The translations under genes and the position numbers were made by a program. This document shows, one piece after another, positions 1 to 6,807 of a DNA stretch of 12,450 bases. Source of the DNA: Pseudomonadota bacterium (GTDB lineage: Bacteria > Pseudomonadota > Gammaproteobacteria > Burkholderiales > Thiobacillaceae); assembly GCA_021821425.1 (NCBI GenBank), contig JAKACL010000060.1:1-12450 (forward strand), read 5' to 3'. The notes beneath the pieces were generated by a model. It made no database searches and had not been told where the DNA came from. It worked only from the letters and a program-made list of their open reading frames with translations. Position 1 is the first letter of the stretch; every line of letters starts with the position of its first letter.

Positions 1-95
1 ACCGGCATGAACACCGGCGTCTGCACGGTGCCGTGCGCGAGCTGAAGCTGGCCGCGGCGCGCGCCGCCGTCGGTGGTGAGGAGATCGAATTTCAT
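1..95 (-). CDS. tgt: Queuine/preQ1 tRNA-guanine transglycosylase (TGT), N-terminal fragment
   Basis: Only the first 31 codons are present; the gene runs off the left edge. The protein begins [17 protein letters not shown] and continues to a TPVFMPV motif at about residues 25-31, the conserved TGT start that leads into the active-site barrel. TGT is known to exchange the guanine at position 34 of GUN-anticodon tRNAs (Asp, Asn, His, Tyr) for preQ1 in bacteria. Its ATG overlaps the queA stop by 4 bp (ATGA), so the two are almost certainly co-transcribed and translationally coupled. TGT supplies the base that QueA then modifies, so the pair fits the queuosine pathway. Confidence 0.93.
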   Translation of the reverse strand, partial: MKFDLLTTDGGARRGQLQLAHGTVQTPVFMP

Positions 96-1117
96 GCGGG
101 AGCGGACTTCTCTAGAAACATCGCGTCGCCATAGCTGAAGAAGCGGTAGCGCTCGGCGATGGCGTGGGCATAGGCCGCGCGGATGGGGTCGATGCCGGCG
201 AATGCGGAGACCAGCATCAAGAGGGTGGATTTCGGTAGATGGAAATTGGTAATCAGCGCGTCGACCACCTTGAACGTATAGCCGGGCGTGATGAAGATAT
301 CCGTTTCGTCGGAGCCTGCGTGCAACTTTCCCCGCTGCGCGGCCGCTTCCAGTGCCCGCAGGCTGGTCGTGCCCACCGCCACCACGCGGCCGCCGCGGGC
401 ACGAGTCTCCTGGATCGCGTCGACCGTCGCCTGCGGAATCGTGTAGCGCTCGCTGTGCATTTTGTGCGCGGCGATGTCGTCGACCCGCACCGGTTGGAAG
501 GTGCCGGCGCCGACGTGCAGCGTCACCTGCGCGGTGCGGACGCCTTGCACGCGCAGCGTGTCGAGCATGGCGTCGTCGAAATGCAGCCCTGCGGTCGGTG
601 CCGCCACCGCGCCCGGTTCGTTGGCGTACACGGTCTGATAGCGCGCCTCGTCGTCCGCGGTCGGCACATGCTCGATATAGGGCGGCAGCGGCAGCCGGCC
701 GAGTCGGTCGAGTACGTCGAGCACCGGCTGCGGAAAACGCAGCAGCGTCAGGTCGTCCTGCCGCGCCAGCACATCGAGGATGCAGTCTTCGCCCAGGACG
801 ATACGCGACCCTGGTTTCGGCGCGTGGCTCGCGCGGATGAAGACGAGCGCCTCGCACTCGCCGGTCACCCGTTCCACCAGCAGCTCGACCTTGCCGCCGG
901 AATCCTTGGTGCCGAACAGCCGTGCCTTGATCACGCGCGTGTCGTTCATCACCAGCAGGTCATCCGGCCGCAGCAGGGTGGGCAGGTCGGCAAAACGGCG
1001 ATCGTGCAGGCCACCGGCCGCATCGACGTGCAGCAGCCGGCTGCCGCCGCGCGCGGCAGCGGGAAACTGGGCAATCAGGTCGGAGGGCAGTTCGAAGTCG
1101 AAATCGGCGACACGCAT
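92..1117 (-). CDS. queA: S-adenosylmethionine:tRNA ribosyltransferase-isomerase QueA
   Basis: The product is 341 aa, the normal length for QueA. It transfers and isomerises the ribosyl part of S-adenosylmethionine onto preQ1 in tRNA to give epoxyqueuosine, in the cytoplasm. Family blocks are visible in order: [11 protein letters not shown] at the N-terminus, [12 protein letters not shown] (58-69), LPLPPYI (142-148), [13 protein letters not shown] (168-180), [11 protein letters not shown] (201-211), [10 protein letters not shown] (248-257) and [17 protein letters not shown] (290-306). The C-terminus has the typical [12 protein letters not shown]. The start is fixed by the MRV N-terminus, which matches the family. 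No Shine-Dalgarno sequence precedes the ATG, only CGCGCCCC, and a perfect TATAAT lies 8 nt upstream, so the message may be leaderless. It overlaps tgt downstream. Confidence 0.97.
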   Translation of the reverse strand: MRVADFDFELPSDLIAQFPAAARGGSRLLHVDAAGGLHDRRFADLPTLLRPDDLLVMNDTRVIKARLFGTKDSGGKVELLVERVTGECEALVFIRASHAPKPGSRIVLGEDCILDVLARQDDLTLLRFPQPVLDVLDRLGRLPLPPYIEHVPTADDEARYQTVYANEPGAVAAPTAGLHFDDAMLDTLRVQGVRTAQVTLHVGAGTFQPVRVDDIAAHKMHSERYTIPQATVDAIQETRARGGRVVAVGTTSLRALEAAAQRGKLHAGSDETDIFITPGYTFKVVDALITNFHLPKSTLLMLVSAFAGIDPIRAAYAHAIAERYRFFSYGDAMFLEKSAPA

Positions 1118-1125
1118 GGGGCGCG

Positions 1126-1131
1126 ATTATA
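1126..1131 (-). promoter_or_regulatory. Candidate -10 box of the queA promoter
   Basis: Read on the minus strand this is a perfect TATAAT. Eight bases (CGCGCCCC) separate it from the queA ATG, so normal spacing would put transcription initiation at or within a couple of bases of the start codon. No good -35 hexamer is visible at 16-19 bp and no TGn extension is present. The position and the perfect match make it credible, but it is a sequence-only call. Confidence 0.5.
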
Positions 1132-1140
1132 GCCGCCGCC

Positions 1141-1170
1141 TTGCCGCGGCCTGTTCGAATCGGCGATAAT
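1141..1170 (+). promoter_or_regulatory. Candidate sigma70-type promoter for tRNA-Leu
   Basis: TTGCCG (1141-1146) and GATAAT (1165-1170) are separated by 18 bp, giving a reasonable sigma70 match. The sequence after the -10 box is GCGCGGC, a GC-rich discriminator of the kind known from stringently controlled stable-RNA promoters. The predicted transcript would start near 1177, about 36 nt before the mature tRNA 5' end. It lies within the 95-bp divergent gap shared with queA. Confidence 0.45.
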
Positions 1171-1212
1171 GCGCGGCTTCTGTCGCCGCACGCATTCGCA
1201 TGCGGCCCCTTT

Positions 1213-1299
1213 GCCGGGATGGCGGAATCGGTAGACGCAGCGGATTCAAAATCCGCCGCTGGTAACAGTGTGGGGGTTCGAGTCCCCCTCCCGGCACCA
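1213..1299 (+). tRNA. tRNA-Leu, anticodon CAA
   Basis: An 87-nt class II tRNA with a genome-encoded CCA end. Acceptor strands GCCGGGA (1213-1219) and TCCCGGC (1289-1295) pair fully, followed by ACCA. The anticodon stem GCGGA/TCCGC (1240-1244 and 1252-1256) holds the loop TTCAAAA with anticodon CAA at 1247-1249, which reads UUG leucine codons. The long variable arm at 1257-1271 forms a CGCTG/CAGTG stem, which is typical of leucine tRNAs. The T arm is GGGGG/CCCCC around TTCGAGT. The gene stands alone, diverging from queA and converging on the epimerase gene. It is not one of the tRNAs that carry queuosine. Confidence 0.97.
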
Positions 1300-1349
1300 C
1301 TTTTCAGGATTCAGCCGGATTCAATCTCGCCCGGTGTGTCCGGATGTGC

Positions 1350-2333
1350 TCAGGCGGCGCGCCGGTTTTTTGCGCGTTCGCGTTCGATCAGATCGTCGAG
1401 CGTGTCGCGCAGACCCCATTCCGGCATGAAGCCGGTCAGCGCGCGCAGCTTGTTGAGCACCGGGCGGCGGTGTGCGACGTCGTCGAATTCCTCGCCGTAG
1501 GCATCCTTGTAGGAAATGTAGTGCAGCGGCGACGTGCTGTGGGTGCGCTGCACGATCAGCTCGGCCAGGTCGCGGATCGAAATTTCCTGGTCGTTGCCGA
1601 CGTTCACCACTTCGCCCCAGGCCGCCGGGCAGGCGGCGATCATGTCCAGCGCCGCCACGGTGTCGCGCACGTCGCAGAACGAGCGCGTCTGCCGGCCTTC
1701 GCCGTACACGGTGAGCGGATCGTTCTGTGCCGCCTGCTGGACGAAGCTCGGCACCACGCTGCCGGAATGCCCTGCCTGGTTCGGGCCGATGGTGCTGAAC
1801 AGGCGCGCCACCACGATATTCAGCGTGTATTTGCGCGCATAGGAAAAGGCGAGGAACTCGTCCGCCAGCTTGCTCACCGCATCGGCCCAGCACAGGCGGC
1901 CGGCGGACGGCAGCACGATCGGGTCGGTCTCGGCAAAACCGGCTTTCTCGTTGATGCCGTAGACCGCCGAGCTCGAGGCGATGATCACTTGCGGATTCCA
2001 GCCGCCGCGCTGGATCGCGCGCAGGACGCGCTCGGTGCAGGTCCTGTTGGACGCCATCACCGCCACCGGGTCTTCCAGCACTTTTTTCACGCCGGCGACG
2101 GCGGCCATGTGGTAGATGCGGTCGGCCCAGGCGACGGCCTGGTCGAGGGCATCCCAGTTGAGGATGTCGGCTTCGGAAAACCGGAAGCCGGGGCGGCCTC
2201 GAAAAGCGTCCAGGTTGTTGAGCGAACCGGTGCTGAGGTTGTCCACCGCATGCACCTGGTCGCCCTGCGCCAGGTGATGTTCTGCCAGATGCGAACCGAT
2301 GAATCCTGCGCCGCCCGTGATCAATACATGCAT
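1350..2333 (-). CDS. NAD-dependent epimerase/dehydratase (extended SDR, nucleotide-sugar type), catalytic Tyr replaced by Asp
   Basis: The 327-aa protein has the extended short-chain dehydrogenase layout. The Rossmann nucleotide-binding loop TGGAGFIGSH is at 6-15, and D31 at the end of beta-2 (VHAVDNLS) is typical of NAD preference. YHMAAVAG is at 74-81 and the Ser-rich ASSSAVYG at 119-126. Family members act on UDP-, dTDP- or GDP-sugars; the substrate cannot be told from sequence. The catalytic YxxxK motif reads D151-A-V-S-K155: the codon at 1883-1881 is GAT where TAT or TAC is expected, a one-base difference, while the surroundings (WADAVSKLADEFLA) are otherwise normal. Without that tyrosine, classical redox chemistry should be crippled. 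The start has an AGGAG ribosome-binding site at 2340-2344, 6 nt upstream. It appears to be a single-gene transcription unit converging on the tRNA-Leu. Confidence 0.9.
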   Translation of the reverse strand: MHVLITGGAGFIGSHLAEHHLAQGDQVHAVDNLSTGSLNNLDAFRGRPGFRFSEADILNWDALDQAVAWADRIYHMAAVAGVKKVLEDPVAVMASNRTCTERVLRAIQRGGWNPQVIIASSSAVYGINEKAGFAETDPIVLPSAGRLCWADAVSKLADEFLAFSYARKYTLNIVVARLFSTIGPNQAGHSGSVVPSFVQQAAQNDPLTVYGEGRQTRSFCDVRDTVAALDMIAACPAAWGEVVNVGNDQEISIRDLAELIVQRTHSTSPLHYISYKDAYGEEFDDVAHRRPVLNKLRALTGFMPEWGLRDTLDDLIERERAKNRRAA

Positions 2334-2502
2334 AGCGTGCTCCTACGATTTATCGCCAGTCTGCTGCCGATCCCTGAACAGGGGGGCCGCAAAGGCAAAT
2401 TGAAGTCCCAATGAAAACAAGCGCATGTCGCGTCTTCCTGGCCGGCCGAAGCGAACGGGCCTCGTCCTGATCGGGGAGGTGCAAATACCGTACCAAGGTC
2501 AA

Positions 2503-2511
2503 TGTTATGAT
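2503..2511 (+). promoter_or_regulatory. Candidate extended -10 promoter element upstream of pgi
   Basis: TGtTATGAT fits an extended -10 element: a TG dinucleotide, one base, then a hexamer matching TATAAT at five of six positions. No clear -35 hexamer lies 16-18 bp upstream, which extended -10 promoters can tolerate. If used, it would give pgi and the downstream glycogen genes a leader of about 245 nt. This rests on motif matching only. Confidence 0.3.
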
Positions 2512-2667
2512 GGAGCGAACATCAAAGGGCACTCTTTGGGTGCGCTGCTGTCTCGATTTCTGTGCCGGCCGCAGGGTCCGGCGCGATATTGGGGCGTCAT
2601 ACGGGTTTGTCATGAACCCATCACCATTTTTTCCTATTGTTAATCAAGGAACGACGCCACCGCCCGT

Positions 2668-2696
2668 CAATGGCACAGCCATTGCTTGTTGCAACA
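2668..2696. promoter_or_regulatory. Hairpin CAATGGC-ACA-GCCATTG and adjacent 10-bp palindrome in the pgi leader
   Basis: CAATGGC (2668-2674) and GCCATTG (2678-2684) are perfect inverted arms around a 3-nt loop. Two bases later TGTTGCAACA (2687-2696) is a perfect palindrome. The first could be an RNA hairpin, and the second has the symmetry of a repressor or activator half-site pair. No specific regulator is recognised. Confidence 0.35.
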
Positions 2697-2708
2697 TGGG
2701 TTGCTTCG

Positions 2709-2741
2709 AAAGCCGCGCCGGCCTGGGCTGCGCGGGGCTTT
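2709..2741 (+). promoter_or_regulatory. GC-rich hairpin just upstream of the pgi ribosome-binding site
   Basis: AAAGCCGCGC (2709-2718) can pair with GCGCGGGGCTTT (2730-2741) with two bulged G residues, around an 11-nt loop. It is followed by one more T and ends about 9 nt before the AGGAG ribosome-binding site at 2751-2755. The T tract is too short for a strong intrinsic terminator, but the position would suit attenuation or control of translation initiation. Confidence 0.3.
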
Positions 2742-2764
2742 TGGAGTGTCAGGAGAAAGACCGC

Positions 2765-4462
2765 ATGGCCACATCAGTACTTGCACAAGACAAATATAGT
2801 GATACTCCGGCGCCGCTGCATCGCCCGGTCTGCCAGCATTTGAAAGCGCACCAGGCCGCGATGGCGGGCGTGCACATGCGCGAGCTGTTCGCCTCCGATC
2901 CGCAGCGCTTCGAACGCTATTCGCTGCAGGTGGGCGATCTGCTGCTGGATTACTCGAAGAATCGCATCACCGGCGAAACCATGCGTCTGCTGGTTCGCCT
3001 GGCCGAGGAGGCCGATGTCACCGGCTGGCGCGAGCGCATGTTCGGCGGCGAGAAGATCAACAACACCGAAAACCGTGCCGTGCTCCACGTGGCGCTGCGC
3101 AACCGCAGCAATCGGCCGGTCATCGTCGACGGCGAGGACGTGATGCCGAAAGTGAATGCGGTGATCGAGCGCATGGCGGCGTTCGCCGAGAAGGTGCGCA
3201 GCGGCGACTGGCGCGGCTATACCGGCGCGCGCATCACCGATGTGGTGAACATCGGCATCGGCGGCTCCGATCTTGGGCCGCAGATGGTGGTGCAGGCGCT
3301 GAAGCCCTACCGCCATCCCGATCTCAAGCTGCATTTCATTTCCAACATCGACGGCGCCCATGTGAAGGAAGCGCTGGAGGCGCTGAATCCGGAAACGACG
3401 CTGTTCATCGTGTCGTCCAAGACCTTCACCACGCAGGAAACCATGACCAATGCGCACTACGCGCGCGCCTGGTTCCTGGCGCAGGCGCAGGCCGAAGCGC
3501 ACATCGCGCGGCATTTCGTGGCAGTCTCGACCAACGGCGAAGCGGTCGCCGCGTTCGGCATCGATCCGGCCAACATGTTCGAATTCTGGGACTGGGTCGG
3601 CGGCCGCTATTCGCTGTGGTCGGCGATCGGCCTGTCGATCGTGCTGGCGGTGGGCGCGGAGCGTTTTGTTGAACTGCTTGAGGGCGCGCACGAGATGGAC
3701 GAGCACTTCCGCCATGCGCCGCTGGCGAAGAACATGCCGGCGATCCTGGCGCTGCTCGGCGTCTGGTACAACAACTTCTTTGGCGCCGAGTCGCACGCCA
3801 TCCTGCCCTACGACCACTATCTGCGCAGCCTGCCCGCCTACCTGGAGCAGGCCGACATGGAATCGAACGGCAAGTCGGTGGACCGCGACGGCAACGCGGT
3901 CGATTACGCCACCGGCGCCATTGTCTGGGGCGCCACCGGCATCAACGGCCAGCATGCCTTCTACCAGCTGCTGCACCAGGGCACCAAGATGATCCCGGCC
4001 GATTTCATCGTCTCGGTCGAGCCGCACACCGAGCTGCAGGAACACCATGACATCCTCGTCGCCAATTTCCTGGCGCAGACCGAGGCGCTGATGCGCGGCC
4101 GCACGCGCGAGGAAACGCAGCGCGAAATGGGCGCCCAAGAAGGCGGGGCGGCACCGGGCGGCCAGTTCGTGTCGCACAAGGTGTTCGACGGCAACCACCC
4201 GAGCAATGCGATCCTGCTGCAGAAGCTCACCCCGCACGCACTCGGCATGCTGATCGCGCTCTACGAACACAAAATCTTCGTGCAGGGCGTGATCTGGAAC
4301 CTGAATTCCTACGACCAGTGGGGGGTGGAACTGGGCAAGCAGCTGGCCCGCCAGATCCTGGCCGAGCTGCACGCCGATGCCCCGGCCGGCGGCCACGATG
4401 CCTCGACCAATGCGCTGATCAATTATTATCGCCGCACCAATCATCGTGTGACGGGCGCATAA
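2765..4462 (+). CDS. pgi: Glucose-6-phosphate isomerase
   Basis: The 565-aa cytoplasmic enzyme interconverts glucose-6-phosphate and fructose-6-phosphate. The sugar-phosphate-binding [10 protein letters not shown] is at 163-172, and the PGI signature [13 protein letters not shown] starts at 279 with R281. The DMESNGK motif holds the base E366, GQHAF holds H397, and the C-terminal signature [10 protein letters not shown] (516-525) ends with K525. These match the catalytic Arg, Glu, His and Lys known in PGI, so the enzyme should be active. Length is close to the usual 550 aa, with a slightly longer N-terminus. The frame stays open upstream to 2507, but ATG 2765 is preferred because AGGAG (2751-2755) lies 9 nt before it and the family N-terminus begins there. 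It heads the glycogen gene train and is 3 bp from glk. Confidence 0.97.
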   Translation: MATSVLAQDKYSDTPAPLHRPVCQHLKAHQAAMAGVHMRELFASDPQRFERYSLQVGDLLLDYSKNRITGETMRLLVRLAEEADVTGWRERMFGGEKINNTENRAVLHVALRNRSNRPVIVDGEDVMPKVNAVIERMAAFAEKVRSGDWRGYTGARITDVVNIGIGGSDLGPQMVVQALKPYRHPDLKLHFISNIDGAHVKEALEALNPETTLFIVSSKTFTTQETMTNAHYARAWFLAQAQAEAHIARHFVAVSTNGEAVAAFGIDPANMFEFWDWVGGRYSLWSAIGLSIVLAVGAERFVELLEGAHEMDEHFRHAPLAKNMPAILALLGVWYNNFFGAESHAILPYDHYLRSLPAYLEQADMESNGKSVDRDGNAVDYATGAIVWGATGINGQHAFYQLLHQGTKMIPADFIVSVEPHTELQEHHDILVANFLAQTEALMRGRTREETQREMGAQEGGAAPGGQFVSHKVFDGNHPSNAILLQKLTPHALGMLIALYEHKIFVQGVIWNLNSYDQWGVELGKQLARQILAELHADAPAGGHDASTNALINYYRRTNHRVTGA

Positions 4463-4465
4463 GGC

Positions 4466-5491
4466 ATGGGGGAATGGATTGCAGGCGACATCGGGGGAAC
4501 GCGCAGCAGGCTGGCCTGGGTGACGGACGGCGCCGACGCTAGCCGCCTGCGCATCGAGCGCGAATACACCAGCGCGGCGTTTGCAACGGCAGACGACCTG
4601 TTGCGCCAGTTCTTCGCCGATGCGCAGCTGCCGCGGCAGCCGGACGGCCTGATGCTGGCCTTGCCGGGCCCGCTGAATGCGCAGCAGGTCCGGCTCACCA
4701 ACCTCGACTGGACGCTCGACGCCGCCGCCTTGGAGGCCGCGCTCGGGGTACCCAGCGTGCATTTCATCAACGATTTCCAGGCCGCTGCCGCCGGCGTCGC
4801 CACGCTGGACGCGGCGGATGTCGTCGCGCTCAACCCGCAGCCGGTGGAGGCGGGCGGCCTGCGCGCGATCACCGGTGCGGGCACCGGGCTCGGCCTCGCT
4901 TTCCTGATCGCCGATGCCGACGGGCGCGCGCGCTGCTATCCCAGCGAGGGCGGCCACCTCGATTTCGCGCCGGCCAATCCGATGCAGGACCGCCTGCTGC
5001 AGCGACTGCGCGCCACCTATGGTCATGTGTCTTGGGAGCGCGTGGCGTCGGGGTTGGCGATGAACGACCTCTACCGCTTCTGCTGCGCCGAGCTGGGGAC
5101 GGCCTTGCCCGATGTGCCAGTCGACGGCGCGGCGCTGGTCGCGCGCGATGCGGCGGGCGAGCCGGCCGCCGCGGCCGCGCTCGATCTGTTCATCGACCTC
5201 TACGGCGCCTGGGTCGGCAATGTCGCCATGCTGACCAAGCCCGTCGGCGGGCTGTATGTGGCCGGCGGCGTCGCCGGCCATCTGCGCGCGCGCATGCTGT
5301 CGCCGCGTTTCATGCAATCGGCCGCCGACAAGGGCCGCATGCGCAGCCTGGTCGAACGCACGCCGATCTTCCTGGTCGTCAATGACAGGCTGGGACTGCA
5401 GGGCGCGATTGCGACCGCGCACGCCTTCGCCCGTGACACAATTCCAACGACAATACATCTTCAATCCGCAGCACACCGGAGCGTGACATGA
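4466..5491 (+). CDS. glk: Glucokinase (Pfam Glucokinase / group A type)
   Basis: The 341-aa cytosolic kinase phosphorylates free glucose with ATP to glucose-6-phosphate. The phosphate-binding GDIGGTRSRLAW is at 7-18. The catalytic base is D103 in FINDF, GAGTGLG is at 137-143, and SEGGHLDF (160-167) supplies E161 and H164. E191 in WERVASG completes the set known to bind glucose in the E. coli enzyme. The zinc-binding CxCGxxGC motif of ROK-family kinases is absent, which points to the E. coli Glk type. The ATG is 3 bp after the pgi stop with little ribosome-binding site of its own, so coupling to pgi is likely. The stop overlaps the glgC ATG by 4 bp. In this setting it may recapture glucose released from glycogen by the downstream GH57 and MalQ enzymes. 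Confidence 0.95.
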   Translation: MGEWIAGDIGGTRSRLAWVTDGADASRLRIEREYTSAAFATADDLLRQFFADAQLPRQPDGLMLALPGPLNAQQVRLTNLDWTLDAAALEAALGVPSVHFINDFQAAAAGVATLDAADVVALNPQPVEAGGLRAITGAGTGLGLAFLIADADGRARCYPSEGGHLDFAPANPMQDRLLQRLRATYGHVSWERVASGLAMNDLYRFCCAELGTALPDVPVDGAALVARDAAGEPAAAAALDLFIDLYGAWVGNVAMLTKPVGGLYVAGGVAGHLRARMLSPRFMQSAADKGRMRSLVERTPIFLVVNDRLGLQGAIATAHAFARDTIPTTIHLQSAAHRSVT

Positions 5492-6807
5492 CGATTTCGA
5501 AGGACGAGCAGGAGCGGCTGTATCGTTATTACACCGAGCCGAAAATGGTGACCGAGCTGACCCGCAAGACGCTGGCGCTGGTGCTGGCCGGCGGCGAGGG
5601 TTCGCGGCTGAAGGACCTGACCGCGTGGCGCGCCAAGCCGGCCGTGCCGATCGGCGGCAAGTACCGCATCATCGATTTTCCGCTGTCCAACTGCGTCAAT
5701 TCCGGCATCCGCCGCATCGGCGTGCTGACCCAGTACAAGTCGCATTCGCTGATCCGGCACCTGCAGCGGGCCTGGGGCTTCATGCGCGCCGAGATCGGCG
5801 AGTTCGTGGAAATCCTGCCGGCGCAGCAGCGCACCCACAAGAAGGAGTGGTACCAGGGCACCGCCGATGCGCTGTTCCAGAACATCGACATCATGCAGCG
5901 CCACCACCCCGAATACGTGCTGGTGCTGGGCGGCGATCACGTCTACACCATGGACTACGCCGAGATGCTGCTCTACCACGTGCAGACCGGCGCCGACTTC
6001 ACCGTCGGCAGCATCGAGATGCCGGTAGAAGAGGCCAGCCCCTTCGGCGTCATGTCGGTGGACCCCGACATGCGCATCACCCGCTTTTCCGAGAAGCCCC
6101 GGCATCCCGACAGCATCCCCGGCAAGCCTGGCACCGCACTGGTCTCGATGGGGATCTATATTTTTTCCAAGGACTTCCTGTACAAGACGCTGATCGACGA
6201 CGCCGGCGATACGCATTCCTCGCACGACTTCGGCAAGGACATCATTCCGGCCAAGATCGGCGAGGCGCGCGCGATGGCCTTCCCCTTCCGCGACAAGAAC
6301 GGCCTGCCGGCCTACTGGCGCGATGTCGGCACCCTGCATTCCTACTGGCAGACCAATATGGAGCTGTGCTCGGTCGAGCCCGAGCTCAACCTGTACAACC
6401 GCGAATGGCCGATCTGGACCTACCAGCCGCAGTATCCGCCCGCCAAGTTCATTTTCGACGACGAAGGCCGGCGCGGCGAGGCAATCGATTCGCTGATTGC
6501 CGGCGGCTGCATCCTGTCGGGCGCGCGGGTCAAGCGCTCGGTGCTGTTTTTCGCCACCACGGCCGAAAGCTACAGCCTCATCAAGGACAGCGTCATCCTG
6601 CCCAAGGTCGCCATCGGCAAAAACTGCCGCATCACCCGCGCGATCATCGACAAGGGCACGGTGATCCCGGACGGCACCGTCATCGGCGAGGACCACGTCG
6701 AGGACGCCAAGCGTTTCCACGTGACCCCGGAAGGCATCGTGCTGGTGACGCCGGCCATGCTCGGCCAGAACCTGTACGCCAGATGGCAGGACGAATATGA
6801 CGGCTGA
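5488..6807 (+). CDS. glgC: Glucose-1-phosphate adenylyltransferase (ADP-glucose pyrophosphorylase)
   Basis: The 439-aa enzyme makes ADP-glucose from ATP and glucose-1-phosphate, the committed step of bacterial glycogen synthesis. The nucleotidyltransferase domain shows [11 protein letters not shown] (31-41), [16 protein letters not shown] (49-64), GTADALFQN (124-132), [10 protein letters not shown] (148-157) with the catalytic D150, and FSEKP (200-204) whose K203 matches the glucose-1-P-binding Lys of E. coli. The C-terminal part carries left-handed beta-helix repeats ([15 protein letters not shown] and following). The E. coli activator Lys39 aligns with W47, so allosteric control probably differs from the fructose-1,6-bisphosphate type. 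GGAG at 5478-5481 precedes the ATG. It overlaps glk by 4 bp and the GH57 gene by 11 bp. Confidence 0.97.
   Translation: MTISKDEQERLYRYYTEPKMVTELTRKTLALVLAGGEGSRLKDLTAWRAKPAVPIGGKYRIIDFPLSNCVNSGIRRIGVLTQYKSHSLIRHLQRAWGFMRAEIGEFVEILPAQQRTHKKEWYQGTADALFQNIDIMQRHHPEYVLVLGGDHVYTMDYAEMLLYHVQTGADFTVGSIEMPVEEASPFGVMSVDPDMRITRFSEKPRHPDSIPGKPGTALVSMGIYIFSKDFLYKTLIDDAGDTHSSHDFGKDIIPAKIGEARAMAFPFRDKNGLPAYWRDVGTLHSYWQTNMELCSVEPELNLYNREWPIWTYQPQYPPAKFIFDDEGRRGEAIDSLIAGGCILSGARVKRSVLFFATTAESYSLIKDSVILPKVAIGKNCRITRAIIDKGTVIPDGTVIGEDHVEDAKRFHVTPEGIVLVTPAMLGQNLYARWQDEYDG

Larger units (their letters stand above)
2334..2764. other. Divergent intergenic region between the epimerase gene and pgi
   Basis: This 431-bp region separates two divergent genes. 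Short open frames occur on both strands, including one in frame with pgi from 2507, but none has a ribosome-binding site or recognisable protein family, so I call no gene here. The supported contents are a candidate extended -10 element near 2503-2511, a GGGTT/AACCC mini-hairpin (2603-2619) followed after 7 nt by six Ts (2627-2632), a 7-bp hairpin, a 10-bp palindrome and a GC-rich hairpin next to the pgi ribosome-binding site. I could not identify a convincing promoter for the minus-strand epimerase. Confidence 0.6.

Noticed and set aside
1213..1324. tRNA-Leu with a nearby nine-base repeat read as an att site of an integrated element.
   Set aside because: No integrase or foreign-looking genes follow, the repeat is short and falls in the anticodon arm, and the distance is under 100 bp.
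2603..2632. GGGTT/AACCC hairpin plus six Ts read as an intrinsic terminator.
   Set aside because: The stem is only five base pairs, with a 7-nt gap before the T run, and no gene on the plus strand ends just upstream.
2507..2764. An 86-codon N-terminal extension in frame with pgi.
   Set aside because: There is no ribosome-binding site at 2507, the sequence is unlike PGI, and a good AGGAG precedes ATG 2765. The extension also overlaps the candidate extended -10 element.
2774..5476. A 900-codon open frame on the minus strand across pgi and glk.
   Set aside because: It is antisense to two well-recognised genes, rich in Arg, Gly, His and Ala, with no domain. It is a GC-driven shadow of the real coding frames.
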